The notes under the pieces: model-generated
What the model was told of the DNA's origin: nothing
Database searches by the model: none
What the model saw: the letters and a program-made list of their open reading frames with translations, nothing else
Made by a program: the position numbers and the translations under genes
Assembly: GCF_000237925.1 (NCBI RefSeq)
Contig: NW_017386025.1
Span: 2,724,215 to 2,788,214 of the forward strand
DNA: 64,000 nt
Direction: 5' to 3'
Source of the DNA: Schistosoma mansoni
Taxonomy: Eukaryota > Platyhelminthes > Trematoda > Strigeidida > Schistosomatidae
Shown here: one piece after another, positions 47,898-58,556 of the stretch
How the letters are laid out: each line of letters begins with the position of its first letter
Position numbering within the stretch: position 1 is the stretch's first letter

Positions 47898-48773
47898 TAA
47901 TTATATGTAGAATTGCTTGAAACAAGTTGCCACGTTGGACATACATAGATAGTTCGTAGTACAACAATGCATGAAATAGCCAAACAGTTTATAATTAACA
48001 ATAGTTAAGCAAGCTAAAATGCAATATATCATTTGCATATATGCTACAGTTTTTGAACAATGGTCGTGGTAAAGAAATTATGATCAAACATAATTCTTCT
48101 AGACACAAAGGTTACGTTTATAAATTTCTTAGATCATCCATTTGTATATCAGAGGAGAAATCTTGGAGTAAATTACTAGCCGAATAAGATTTAGTGAATA
48201 ACTTCAGAAGCCAAAAAATCGTAATTTCGGTGTTTAATTCTGACTAGATAAAGAAGACTGTTGTTTTTTATTATTTTTGTCTGTCATTTACTATTTGAAA
48301 GTGCTTAACAGAAGTACGTCAAAAGTATATGGCTCCATAGGAACAGTTAGACTGGGAAATACATAAAAAAACTAACTGTAGTAAACTATCCACATTTATT
48401 TGATCAATTCACTCAATCAATATATTTGTGTATAAAGAAAGATATATACATAATTAATGCTTACAGCCTAGTAATTATTACTAATAGTGATAATCTAAAA
48501 ATCTTGAGTCTAATTCCACCTTGATTTCACATTTTTAATAGTCAGTGATTAAGAAATAATTGATATTTGAGTTTAAGTAATTTCCATTTACTACCTATTT
48601 CTTTTTATTCGTTTATTCATCATTTCATGATGACATAATCATATATCTCAATATGAAAGAAACAAGTTTCTATCTAATTAGTAATAATAATCATACATAT
48701 AACATTGAAACTAAATCGAAATAAAACATACTTTCACCATTAAATTATATTTTAGATATTTAATTAATTAATT
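47898..48773. other. Intronic sequence without recognised feature
   Basis: AT-rich intron; nothing supported. Confidence 0.4.
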
Positions 48774-49017
48774 ATTTTAATAGTTGAGATCATGATTCAA
48801 TTGAAGCTAGACCACCATGGAAAACCTGGAAGCATTGAACGGCCGTTTCGTTCTATCGTTGGACTCCTCAGCAGTTGTGAGATAGTAACTCACTGAAGAC
48901 AATGCTGGATGTGTCGCTCAATTTTGTGGATCGGTTGAAGTTAGACATTAACACCATTGGATACCGGCTTAGTGGTCTAGTGGTTAAGCGCTCGCGCACG
49001 AGACTAATAGGTCATAG

Positions 49018-49321
49018 TGTGGTGTGGTCTACTTATATCCTTATAAGTAGTATATGGTAATGGTCAGACGTAGAATGTATTTTGGCAGAAGACCGATAAG
49101 GAAAGAACTGAAATGAAGCGCGATTGGTAGAAAAATGCATAAACAATGAAATAAGAGAAGATGGATTGATATTTACAGAAGGAACAATGAAGATTGAGAC
49201 AATTGATTGCTATTTGTCAAATTAACTGTTGACTGTATGGTTATCAGAATTTAGTGAAATAGTCTTTAATGTTGTGCTTAAATACATTCGATTGTCCCCA
49301 GTTGTCTTCTCGTTCACTTCA
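49018..49321 (+). mobile_element. Solo LTR, family B, nested in a SINE
   Basis: 304 bases from TGTGGTGTGGTCT to CGTTCACTTCA, inserted between the box A and box B parts of a plus-strand SINE. The SINE sequence at the junction (ATAG before, CTAG after) is consistent with a 4-base target duplication. It is therefore younger than the SINE insertion. Confidence 0.8.
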
Positions 49322-49357
49322 CTAGGTTCGAATCTCACGAGGCGGGATTGTGGGTGC

Positions 49358-49403
49358 GCACTGCTGAAGAGTCCCACAATAGGACGAAATAGCCATCCAG
49401 TGC
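49358..49403 (+). ncRNA. Hammerhead motif, stem III decayed
   Basis: Stem I GCACTG/CAGTGC, core CTGAAGA (position 7 is free), stem II GTCC/GGAC and GAAA all intact; stem III palindrome is degraded (ATAGCCAT). Confidence 0.55.
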
Positions 49404-49500
49404 TTCCAGGTTTTCCATGGCGGTTTAGCTTCAATTGACTCATAATCTCAACCATCAAAATTATTATAATATCCATAAAAACTCCTTCTGATATTAATTA

Positions 49501-50690
49501 CTTATCACCAATAAAGAAATCGGTTTTCATAAATGAAATACACAAAACAATTCATATCTACCATCAATAAATCTTAAAATTAATCAATAATATCTACTGT
49601 TTTTTATATAGAAATATTTGATTCTATTCTAAATTAAAAAGAATCATTTAAACAATCATAAATTTTCAAGATAAAGTTTAACAAAACTAGAAGAAAAACA
49701 AGAAGGGAGGTATTATATAAATAAATTTCATGCTATTTGGCACTCATTAGTAAAGTGTGTTTATAATTTTGAGGAAACTGATATTTCCTGTAGGGGCTCG
49801 AATTTATATTATTTAGTTTCAGTATAAATATTTCAAACATATCACCTTTAACTGTAACACAAGTGGACTTGCGTCCAAATCTCACAAGTAGCAACAATAC
49901 TCTCATGATCGTAAACCCATCTTGCTGATGAAAGCTAACTAGGACAAAAACTATGTTCAGACCTTTTCGAGTATCTCTAACCACTGATACTGAATCGCTT
50001 GTACTAGTGACCACGTCGTAATCAGATCGATTAACACCACTGATAAGATAAACACCCATTTATCATGGTTCACGGATTGCTCAGGGCATATATATAACAA
50101 TTAACCTTTTGAGATCATTCATAAATTCAAAACTAGAAAACAAGCACGATTCACGTGAAAAGGGATAGTGACCTGGACAATGAATTTGGACCAAATTAAA
50201 TTCACAGTCTTTCGCTTGAAAGATCCCAATACAACAACTTATTATTGAGACTGAAATTAGGGTGATTTTCAAACGATTGGAAACTTAAGGAATAGAAGAT
50301 GAAGCATCTTATTGATCCAGCCAAATAAAATATTTCACTCTGCTTTATTTCATATGTCTTTAGATATTCAAGGTAAAATAGATCTTATTAATCTGACATC
50401 AATAGCTCAGTGATAGAATTTCAAAAGGTAGGTTTGTCTAGCAATCATCCTTCAATGTCCACTAAATTATGACGCATTGTTCGACTAGATTATGCTCATT
50501 ACATGTTATATTCTAAATTAAGGCATAGTTGATTAACTTATTTTTATGTTGGCGTAAAATATTGTATTTTCTATCTGAGTATCAAGTAATCTTCATAACT
50601 GTTGATGAATGTTTGTTTTATGAAATTTATAAAATGAATGGCTGATTGGTTCTAACTTCAATTATAGTTTCCTTTTATTTTGTTTTTCAG
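49501..50690. other. Intronic sequence without recognised feature
   Basis: End of the host intron. The minus frames at 49733-50059 and 50081-50272 lack splice sites and family motifs. The last 30 bases form the pyrimidine-rich acceptor. Confidence 0.4.
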
Positions 50691-50840
50691 GAAAAACGAG
50701 AAGCAGCAGTAGATCCATCCAATGAACTTTTAACGTTACAAACGGAATTAGGTGAAGCACGAATGAGAGAAGCAGAACTGACCATTTCATTTGAAGAATT
50801 ACAGCACCGTATTACAGCTATAGATCGGCTTATAGAAACT
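50691..50840 (+). CDS. Host gene, second coding exon (coiled coil)
   Basis: 150 bases, 50 codons, flanked by a strong acceptor (TTGTTTTTCAG) and donor (ACT then GTAAGTTATA), phase 0 at both ends. It reads EKREAAVDPSNELLTLQTEL, then GEARMREAELTISFEELQHR and ITAIDRLIET, a continuous heptad-patterned helix that carries on the coiled coil of the exon ending at 41901. The ARMREAE motif recalls EVI5-type RabGAP coiled coils, a weak hint only. No stop occurs, so the gene continues beyond 50840; I could not find the next exon with confidence. Confidence 0.8.
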
Positions 50841-51696
50841 GTAAGTTATACGATAAATGTTCATATTATACCATAAGAATATTAACCATGTATAGTTATA
50901 ATTATTCTAAGATGATAAAGAGGTCTTGCAGCTCTGATAGATACTTTTAATGATGTTGCATTCTTTGAGCTAAATGATTTAATTACGAAGATTTCATTAG
51001 AGTTCTGGATACCATCTATGTCTACTCCATGTATTCAATAATTTCACAAACATTAGGTCAGTATGTCCGGATGATCATTTTATGTTTAGTTGTCCTAGTA
51101 AATTTTGTTATCTTACATTACTCTTAGAGTCCAGTTGACTGTATTGTTCAAGTAACAGTCAACTAAACAAAATAAGATACTGGTGATGTTATTTTGAACA
51201 ACAACTAAAGCTTAGTAACAACACGGATTTTGCCATAAATTATTGTTTGTTTAGAACTTAATTAAAATATTTTGTAAAGTGGTTTTCAGATTAATAATGG
51301 AATTAAGAATATTGATCACCGATCACCAATATTTCCATTATTAACTAAAGAAATACCATTAACAGTATTTTGATATAACTTTTTTTGTCTAAATTTGATC
51401 GAGTAGTTTTACAGTATTTGGGTGCTAAGTTGATGTGAAACATTAAGAAGGAAGAATGTATTTGTAAAATTTCAGCGAATGAATTTGTAGTAAATCAAAC
51501 GTTTCATCCGGCGATCTGATCCAAGCTTTTTTGAGGAAATATAATCACACATCAAAATTATCGAATATAAATAAGTATATGGTTCTCTGGTTAACTGTAT
51601 ACTTAACAAGTCATCCAATCATGTTAACAATGTTTAAAGTAGGTATTTGCTTTAGTGCCTATGAGAAAAGTGTGTTAAAATAACAGATTATGCGTA
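50841..51696. other. Presumed intron, no feature recognised
   Basis: AT-rich. A small inverted repeat near 51070-51175 (TTAGTTG...CAACTAAA around GTTGACTG/CAGTCAAC) is the only structure noted. Confidence 0.4.
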
Positions 51697-51959
51697 TTCG
51701 TAATTTGATCTGAGGTGTGAGAAGTGTTGGAAAGACCCAGAAAATTCCTCGAAAAAAGTCCAGCAGCGCCATGAAAACTTTGGGAAACATCTTATCCAAT
51801 CAACATTCAAAGGAAGTCTCTCAGAAACATCTAGAAAGTGAAGAGTCACATGATTGGATGATTGCTTATCCTGCAACTATGTTTAGAAATGTTCCGGGAT
51901 TTTCCAGAAGCCCAGGGCCATTTAATGTGCTATAGATACCCTAAATTTGTTAAAAGTTC
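51697..51959. repeat. Less AT-rich block of unknown class
   Basis: Contains GAGAAGTGTTGGAAAGACCC, GTCACATGATTGGATGATTG and TTCCGGGATTTTCCAGAAGC. Its composition differs from its flanks and it directly precedes a Penelope 3' segment, but no second copy was found in the window. Confidence 0.3.
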
Positions 51960-52215
51960 TAACTATACCTTTGTTCATTAATCTCATAATTTCATTTTAA
52001 CATATAAACTTATTCAAGTTAACACTTCATATTAGTCATCTCAATACTAACGATTTGATTACATCTTACAATTGTAAATTCACATGCTACCATCTTTTTA
52101 ATGATGTATTTTACCTTTATTCTGGACACTTTGATGTTATTAAAGTGGGATATATGGTTGTAGAAACTGATGGGAATTTATTGAAAAGAATATTCTTTGT
52201 TCAAATAGCTGTGTC
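51960..52215 (+). mobile_element. Penelope-like element 3' non-coding fragment
   Basis: Matches 5685-5935 over its length (CATTAATCTCATAATTTCAT, TAAATTCACATGCTACCATC, AAACTGATGGGAATTTATTG). No endonuclease sequence precedes it. Confidence 0.6.
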
Positions 52216-52699
52216 TTATTATGATGAGAATTTTCTATCGATTTAATAAGTTTGTATGACTTCAACTATGTTACTATGAAAGTTTAGTAAAACATATGAC
52301 CTAAGGCATACACGTCTATTGGTAACTATGTTACCACTTATTCAATGGACTAAGATTTATTAGTTAGTATGTTTAAATTCCAGTTAAATATTCATACATC
52401 GCTTGTTGAACGATGAACTTTTGAAGGAATAAATAGACTGCCTCTAATTATAGTTTTGAGATTTATTAATGAACCGAGTAAAAATTACCTAGTTACTAAA
52501 AATAGAAATAAACTTAATATCTTTATGATCCGATATGATACGTACATTTTGTTTGTAAAAAAGAAAATTAAATCTGTTACAAAAGTTGATAAATACATAT
52601 GTTCATTATTCTGCGAGTTATATTTATCATGTAAGATGAACTTATAATTAGATGGCTAAAAGCCCAGTGTTTTTAGATAAGTAATTGCCTAAGTATGTG
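52216..52699. other. No gene recognised
   Basis: AT-rich; the frame at 52456-52647 has no motif or splice context. Confidence 0.4.
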
Positions 52700-53139
52700 T
52701 TCATTTTTGATTGAAATCATGAATAGATCAATGTTAGACCACCATTGCAAACCTGGAAGCACTGGACGGCCGTTTCTTCCTAGTATGGAACTCTTCTGAA
52801 GTGCGCAACCACGATCCTGCACACGAGATTTGGATCCAGGATGTTTGATCTCGCGTGCAAACACTCAACCTCTAGACCATTGAGCGGGCATCCGAAAGTG
52901 TCAATGTCTAACTCCAACCAATTTATCATATTGCGCGACCACCTCCCATTGTTTGAGGTAGATACCTGTCTCTACTATTGGATGCCGTCTCAGTGGTTTA
53001 GAAGTTAAGCATTCGTCCACGAGACCGAAGGTCCTAGGTTTGAGCCGTGCGTGCGGGGTCGTGGATGTACACTTCAGAGGAGTTACATCCTAGGGCGGAA
53101 TGGCCTTACAGTGCTTCCAGGTTCTCGATGATGGTCCGA
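52700..53139. mobile_element. Inverted SINE pair, subfamily B
   Basis: 52700-52962 is a minus copy: body (CATGAATAGATCAATGTTAG), hammerhead (GCACTGGACGGCCGTTTCTT), box B, box A (CTCAACCTCTAGACCATTG) and leader. 52976-53139 is a plus copy from TTGGATGCCGTCTCAGTGG through box B and a decayed hammerhead to CCAGGTTCTCGATGATGG. The plus copy runs directly into a Penelope endonuclease fragment, so the right-hand duplication cannot be read. Confidence 0.75.
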
Positions 53140-53351
53140 ATGGCTACTGCTTTAGCCGTTTGAAGGACTTTAAGCCTGACAAGCTTTAGTGAAATAACAC
53201 TGACCCTATAAATAATTGAAAAGGATTGGTTTATACTGGCACTATGACCAGTTTGTACTAAATAGATCAATATCGAGCTGTTTACTTTCTTCACCAGACC
53301 TTTACTTAGCCACGCTCGTAGGTGTTCACGAAAAGAATATTCTTCGTTCAA
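53140..53351 (-). pseudogene. Penelope-like endonuclease fragment
   Basis: Minus frame reads FREHLRAWLSKGLVKKVNSS, then ILIYLVQTGHSASINQSFSI and LKVLQTAKAVAIRT, aligning with the second half of the fragment at 5034-5456. The Tyr-x-Gly motif region and the C-terminus are missing. Confidence 0.7.
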
Positions 53352-53699
53352 GTATTAACCACTTTATTGTTATTCACCATATGGTTTTCTCATTTACATC
53401 AGTTTTTGAGAAAAAATTGACTTTGAATTTCATCAAAACTCTTCACAAAAGCACATTAGTTAACAAATGTGAATTTGAATAGTAAGCATTTTTCTTCAGT
53501 TTATACTTAACTACGGAGAACTAAACAACGACATTATTTTGATAGTTGTGAATTCCATTTTAAGTAGGTTAAAATTCCATTGACCACAGATTTTCATCAG
53601 AACTTCGAGAACGATTAAAATTAATCAATAATGAGTACATAAATACAGTTAGCATATCATGAAGTGAATGTAACAAGAAAAGTAATGATAAGTAAGGAT
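53352..53699. other. No gene recognised
   Basis: AT-rich; nothing supported. Confidence 0.35.
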
Positions 53700-53790
53700 T
53701 ATTAGGCGTTTGTTTCATCTTAGTATATGACTCCTCAAAAGTAAACATCCACAGCCATGTAAGGTAACGGGACTAAGGACTTTCATATCC
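53700..53790 (-). repeat. Degenerate SINE
   Basis: TAGGCGTTTGTTTCATCTTAG, ATGACTCCTCAAAAGTAAAC and CATCCACAGCCATG follow the minus-strand hammerhead and its 5' flank. Confidence 0.45.
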
Positions 53791-54361
53791 ATATTCATTT
53801 ACCTATCTGTTTAGCACTTTTTTTTTTAAGAAAAAAAGTCACCACTTATTTTTCAATTTTTAAGTGAACATTGATTATGTATAAATGAAATGTTATAAGT
53901 TTCTGATGAATAAACTGAATATGACTATCGTTATTTTCATTGTCACCATATCAATTTACTTTTGTGAAATTCATTTATGTGTAAAAAAAACAAAAAAACA
54001 ACAAACAGACAAACAGTTTCCATGCTACAACACACCATTTTTACGTAAATACAAAAAAATATAATCAATTGCAGTCAGTCTCTGACGTAAACTAACGGTA
54101 TTTCTATTATTTTAATTGTTAAATTTTAAATCATATGGCATTAATCATTGAATGATTTAACTGTGTAATGATACATGAAATCAGAAGTAAACAGAATAGG
54201 TGAGGAATTCAAAATTCTTTTATTTAATTGTTGCCTTGGCAAAATATACAATTGAATCATCATATTAAAATGTGAAAAAAGCTTCCGGGTAAATTTTGTT
54301 TAATTTGTATAGTTGTTTAAAAGAATTAAGTAGAAAAAAACGATATATATGTACATAATTT
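53791..54361. other. No gene recognised
   Basis: AT-rich with homopolymer runs; nothing supported. Confidence 0.4.
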
Positions 54362-54755
54362 TGAAGTGCTGTGCTTCGCTAATCGTTCACCTCGATAACC
54401 GTTATAATACAAATCTTAACGGTGCATAACATTAGAAGGCAAAAAGAAGCGGCAGCTACAGTTTCATTGACAAATGACGCAGGCCGGAAAGTTATAAGCA
54501 TATGAGTAAATATCAGTGAGTGAAACAACAGTGACACGCATTGGAGATGGCGGGTAAGCCAACTCACTGTAATCAAGCGTTAGTCAATATTTATAGTCAG
54601 ACAAGAATAAGTTACAGATATGCGATGAAGTGTACACACATCTACGCTCATATAAAAAGTAGTCGGCGTTAATATGTGAATAATTGACAAGGTGAAAACA
54701 TGACTCATGATGGACAGGTGGATTGGCTTGTTCAGAAGCTAGAATAAAGGTTCAC
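54362..54755 (+). mobile_element. Solo LTR remnant, family C
   Basis: Aligns with 44907 onward (GTGCTGTGCTTCGCTAATCG, GCAAAAAGAAGCGGCAGCTAC, GCTAGAATAAAG) and loses similarity near 54755, before the family's 3' end. Older and shorter than the copy at 44907. Confidence 0.65.
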
Positions 54756-54895
54756 ATTTCTCCACGTAATTAGTACTTTAACAAAAAAACTTTTTAATTT
54801 AGTGAAAATCTCCATTTTGACATTTGATAAATAAAGAGGAACGAATCGAGCGAAGAAATTTCTTTTCAATTAGTTCTTCATCATGGCTCTACACT

Positions 54896-54992
54896 TATAT
54901 ATATATATATATATGGAAAACCTGGAAGCACTGCATGGCGGTTTCGTCTTATTGTGGGGCTCCTCAGCATATATATATATATATATATATAT
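54896..54992 (-). repeat. Hammerhead fragment embedded in (TA)n
   Basis: A TA run, then 54912-54967 GGAAAACCTGGAAGCACTGC to GGGCTCCTCAGC (minus-strand SINE from the 3' body to the ribozyme core), then another TA run. The core CTGAGGA and GAAA survive but stem II is weakened (GCCC/AGAC) and the 5' arm of stem I is gone. Confidence 0.75.
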
Positions 54993-55493
54993 ATGATTTA
55001 CAATAATGAAATAACACTCTTCGAGCAGATACGTTAAGTAATAATTATATAATGACATATCGATTACAAATCAACACTAATCAAAGTAATTATTCGAAAA
55101 TCAAGCTGTTGCTACGTTGCATAATATATAAAAGAGAAGAAAGAACTAACAAAATATTTTGATGAACAGTCAGTAATACTGTAGTTATGTAAGAATCAAG
55201 AGACGAAGGTAGAGAATAGGTAAAATACAAAAATACAAAAATGGAAGGAATAAAATAAAAAAATTAAAAAAGTTCTGCTACAAACTCCGCTATACCGATT
55301 ATATAGCTATATACAATCATACAGCTTGGTAATAAATCTGTTGAAAAGAAATCCCTTCGCTGAACTTCATGTTTTTAGAAATTGAATTTTATAAATTAAC
55401 ATTAAATCTTTATTTAATAAATAAAATTATAGATAAAACAGCCTACAAATGATAATATTATTTTTCTCAATGCTAACGATTCAATAATTATTA
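54993..55493. other. No gene recognised
   Basis: AT-rich; nothing supported. Confidence 0.4.
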
Positions 55494-55538
55494 AACTATC
55501 AAAATTACTATAATGTCCACAAAAACCCCTTCTGATAG
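55494..55538 (+). repeat. SINE tail preceding a full SINE (tandem junction)
   Basis: CTATCAAAATTACTATAATG through AAAAACCCCTTCTGATAGT is the family 3' tail, followed 12 bases later by the 5' start of a complete copy in the same direction. Confidence 0.75.
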
Positions 55539-55550
55539 TAATCAACATAT

Positions 55551-55946
55551 GCTCACTAGTGACCGGCTCCATGAGGTATTTCCTGGAGTTCTAAAGAGAA
55601 GAAGTGACCAGTGGAGTTCAACAAGGTCTATTGTGAGATAGTAACTTACTGAAGACATAAGTGGATGTGTCGCTCAATTTCGTGGATCGGTTCAAGTTAG
55701 ACATTAACACCGTTGGATGCCGACTCAGTCAGTGGTCTAGTGGTTAAGCGTTCGCGCACGAGACCGATAGGTCCTGTGTTCGAATCTCGCAAGGCGGGAT
55801 CGTGGATGCACACTGATGAGGAGTCCCATAATAGGATGAAACGGCCATCTAGTGCTTCGAGGTTTTCCATGGTGGTCTAGCTTTAATTGACTCATGATCT
55901 GAACTATCAAAATTACTATAATATTCACAAAAACCCCTTCTGATAA
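55551..55946 (+). mobile_element. Longest hammerhead SINE copy (reference copy)
   Basis: About 396 bases: leader (GCTCACTAGTGACCGGCTCC, GAAGTGACCAGTGGAGTTC), GTTAGACATTAACACCGTTGG, box A (GTGGTCTAGTGGTTAAGCG), box B (TCCTGTGTTCGAATCTCGC), hammerhead, body (CATGGTGGTCTAGC) and tail ending CCCCTTCTGATA. It has a 4-base duplication (CAGT) in box A. The hammerhead core reads ATGAGGA, so this copy is probably not catalytic. Use it as the map of the family. Confidence 0.85.
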
Positions 55947-56195
55947 TAAAATATTTAATAAATTAATTATCTAATTGTGTAGAAATCAATTAATGATTTA
56001 AGGACTTTGATCAGTATATGCAATAAAATAAAAATCTGACCATTTATACATAACTTATAATAATTATAAATTAAATAATTGATAATAGATAATATAATCA
56101 TTTTAATATATATAGAACAATAAAATAGTATCATCTTTTCTAAGTTACTGAATAAGTTGAAATTATGATAACGAATGAACGTATAGAATGTTTAA

Positions 56196-56337
56196 TGGAT
56201 GCGCACTGCTGAAAAGTCCCATAATAGGATGAAACGACCGTCCAGTGCTTCCAGGTTTTCCATGGTGGTCTAGCTTCAATGGACTCATGAATTCAACTAT
56301 TGAAATTACTATAATATCCACAAAACCCCTTCTGATA
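56196..56337 (+). mobile_element. Hammerhead SINE, truncated at the ribozyme
   Basis: Starts at ATGGATGCGCACTG, the 5' arm of stem I, and runs to the tail CCCCTTCTGATA. The core CTGAAAA has lost the invariant G, so it is likely inactive. Head and leader are absent. Confidence 0.8.
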
Positions 56338-57116
56338 ATAATTCTGAATAATTAATTGAGATTTAATATCTGTTCATTGAAATTCATGAACTGTTGTTAT
56401 GATAGTTATTATTTGATGTTGTCAATTTCACTGAGCTAGTTTTATTCTAGAGAATTAATTGTTTTTTTTTGACAACACAATTAATGTATATTTTGTCTAG
56501 TAGTGAGCTAACTGGTTAAGCTACCTAATCTAACGAGTAGGGACATTGATCTAGAGTGTTGATTAAAGATTGGAAACTTAAAGTCACTCACCATATGTCT
56601 TTTTGGTACAGCAGCCAACTATTAATGTTACACACATGTAGTGATACATGGGACCGCAAAAGTATTACTTTGCTTCCAAGTAAATGTAAACATTCAATAT
56701 TTATTGCTAAGGGAGCAACTGTTGTCGAAAACCATCCTGAATTTGAGTTCACCTGTTTATTAGACAGACTATTTATTGTAATTAATAAGAGCCTTGATAA
56801 AATTCCACTTTCAACTATTCTTACTACTACTGATTAATATTTATTGCAGTATTTTGCGGTTAAGTAGTCTTAAAAAGCATTTTATATACAATGATATTAC
56901 CTTGTTGAAGCTGAATGAGTTTTAAATCAAATCACTGAAATTAACATCATTAACTGAAATGAATTAGAGATTTCATGAAAACATAACACATGATAATTGG
57001 TGATTCACAGTTTAAGATTGTCTTTCGGTGCTCATGCTGAAATCCAGACTTGGGTGAGATCAAGATCTTTAAAAACAATGTCATCGGAAACTCCCACTTG
57101 CCACCCTTGATTTGTA
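56338..57116. other. No gene confirmed; one orphan open frame
   Basis: A 96-codon open stretch at 56550-56837 (HHMSFWYSSQ, VENHPEFEFTCLLDRLF) has no ATG at its start, no pyrimidine-rich acceptor and no family I recognise. It could be a decayed exon or chance. Confidence 0.35.
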
Positions 57117-57480
57117 TTGGTTGTTTGAATCTCTCATTAGCATATGTACATCCTATGCGGATCGCCTCAGTGTCGCAATTCGGTCGAAAGCATTATCAGG
57201 AAAGATGTGACTAAATGGTAAGATCGAGGTGATCCTCACAGGATGTACATATGCCAATAAGAGACTGGTCCATTGCAGTCCTAAACATCAATGAGAAGAT
57301 TCAACCAATCAATACCAAATGAATTAAAATTCATTCCAATGTACAAGCTAGTGGCTATCAGGACTCAGTAGCTAAGTGGATGAAGTGTTGGCATTTGGAA
57401 AGAACAGTACCAGGCTCGAACTCCAGAGTGAAAATCAACTCTGGGATCAAGGCATTCTGAATTCCACTGTAAATCACTTT
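57117..57480 (+). repeat. Smalpha remnant with tail-to-head junction
   Basis: 57238-57310 is the Smalpha tail (GATGTACATATGCCAATAAG), running straight into the leader and head of a following unit (AGCTAGTGGCTATCAGGACTC, CCAGGCTCGAACTCC), i.e. a tandem junction. The hammerhead itself is deleted (AACTCTGGGATCAAGGCATTC). The left part, 57117-57172, holds an inverted copy of the tail (CATATGTACATCCT against AGGATGTACATATG). Confidence 0.6.
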
Positions 57481-58038
57481 TTAAAACTACAAATATAGTT
57501 AGACAAAATATAGCAGAAACTATATGGTTCATTCTCTGATTTGTATTTACTTTTTATTTATAAATTAACGGATAATTACCTGTTAGTTTTTCTCTCAAGT
57601 AAAGTACTTGTAAAAGTAAGAATTTAAACAATTTTTATTTTTAATTCAAAATATATTGAAGTTCACATGATTAGTGACTGAATAAAATTGATTTTAATTA
57701 GGTATTTGTGAAAAATTAGTTAAAATACAATTCATCAACTATATACAATATGAAATAATCTTATAAATTATCTTTAAACAATCGTACTAGTTAAGTGTAA
57801 CTGTCTAATATGTGATGATTAAGATAAGGAACTATACAAAAATTAGACAGCCATAATCAGTATTTTCATCTTGGTATGTTTATCTTTAAAAGGCATATGC
57901 TTACAACTTTTATTAACTAACACCGAAAAACATAGTTAGTTGAATGTCATAGAAATTTCATAATAATATATTCTTTATAAAGCCTAAAAGTTACAGGTAG
58001 CGGTTGTACGTTTGAGTTATTGAACAGTTCCAGGCATG
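57481..58038. other. No gene recognised
   Basis: AT-rich; nothing supported. Confidence 0.4.
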
Positions 58039-58050
58039 GATAAACACAAT

Positions 58051-58544
58051 GGAAAACCTGGAAGCACTGTGTGGCTATTTTTTCCTAGTATGGGATTTAT
58101 GTGAAGTGCTCAACCACGACCCTGCACGCAGGGTTCAAACTCAGGACGTATTAGTCTGGCGCGCGAACGCTTAAACTCTGGACCACTGAGTGAGCATCCA
58201 ACAGTGTTAATGTCTAACTTTAACCAGTGGAGTTCAACTGTGTCTGTTGTGAGACAGTTACTCACTGAAGGTAATGGTGGACGGTCACACAATATCGTTG
58301 ATTGGTTGAAGTTAAGCATTAACACTGTCGGATACTCAGCCAGTGGTCTAGAGTTTAAGCGTTTGCGCTCAAGATCGAAGGTCCCGCGTTTGAGTCCCGC
58401 ATTCAGGATCGTAGATGCGCGCTGATGAGGAGTCCCATGCCAGGACAAAACGTTCATCCAGTGCCTCCAGGTTTTCAATGGTGGTTTAAGATTGATCCAT
58501 TCATGATATCAATCTAGACTAAACAATCTACACAACCCTATACT
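58051..58544. mobile_element. Head-to-head inverted SINE dimer, subfamily B, with one TSD
   Basis: 58051-58224 is a minus copy (GGAAAACCTGGAAGCACTG, box B GGGTTCAAACTCAGGACG, box A TAAACTCTGGACCACTGAG, leader to TCTAACTTTAACCA). 58225-58544 is a plus copy with leader (GTGGAGTTCAACTGTGTCTG), head, hammerhead (core ATGAGGA, GAAA changed to AAAA) and tail (CTACACAACCCTATACT). A perfect 12-base repeat, GATAAACACAAT, flanks the pair at 58039-58050 and 58545-58556. The halves overlap from the leader through the hammerhead. Confidence 0.9.
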
Positions 58545-58556
58545 GATAAACACAAT

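Larger units (their letters stand above)
48774..49493. mobile_element. Inverted SINE pair interrupted by a solo LTR
   Basis: 48774-48882 is a minus 3' body and hammerhead part (TAGTTGAGATCATGATTC, GCATTGAACGGCCGTTTCG). 48883-49017 is a plus leader and tRNA head (TAGTGGTCTAGTGGTTAAGCG). 49322-49493 continues the plus copy from box B to the tail (ACTCCTTCTGATA). The LTR 49018-49321 splits the plus copy just before box B. TTAATTA occurs on both outer sides but the region is too simple to call a duplication firmly. Confidence 0.75.
41902..50690 (+). other. 8.8 kb intron of the host gene, filled with repeats
   Basis: Bounded by GTAAGT and by a pyrimidine-rich acceptor ending TTTTTCAG. It contains, in order, an inverted SINE pair, a 427-base fold-back, a family B solo LTR, a second fold-back, a family C solo LTR, a family A solo LTR, a SINE and an inverted SINE pair with a nested LTR. 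Recognisable elements make up about a third to two fifths of it. A further small exon inside cannot be excluded, but the two known exons are phase-compatible without one. Confidence 0.65.

Noticed and set aside
54824-55058. Frames with Ile-Tyr repeats
   Set aside because: They translate a (TA)n run around a SINE fragment.
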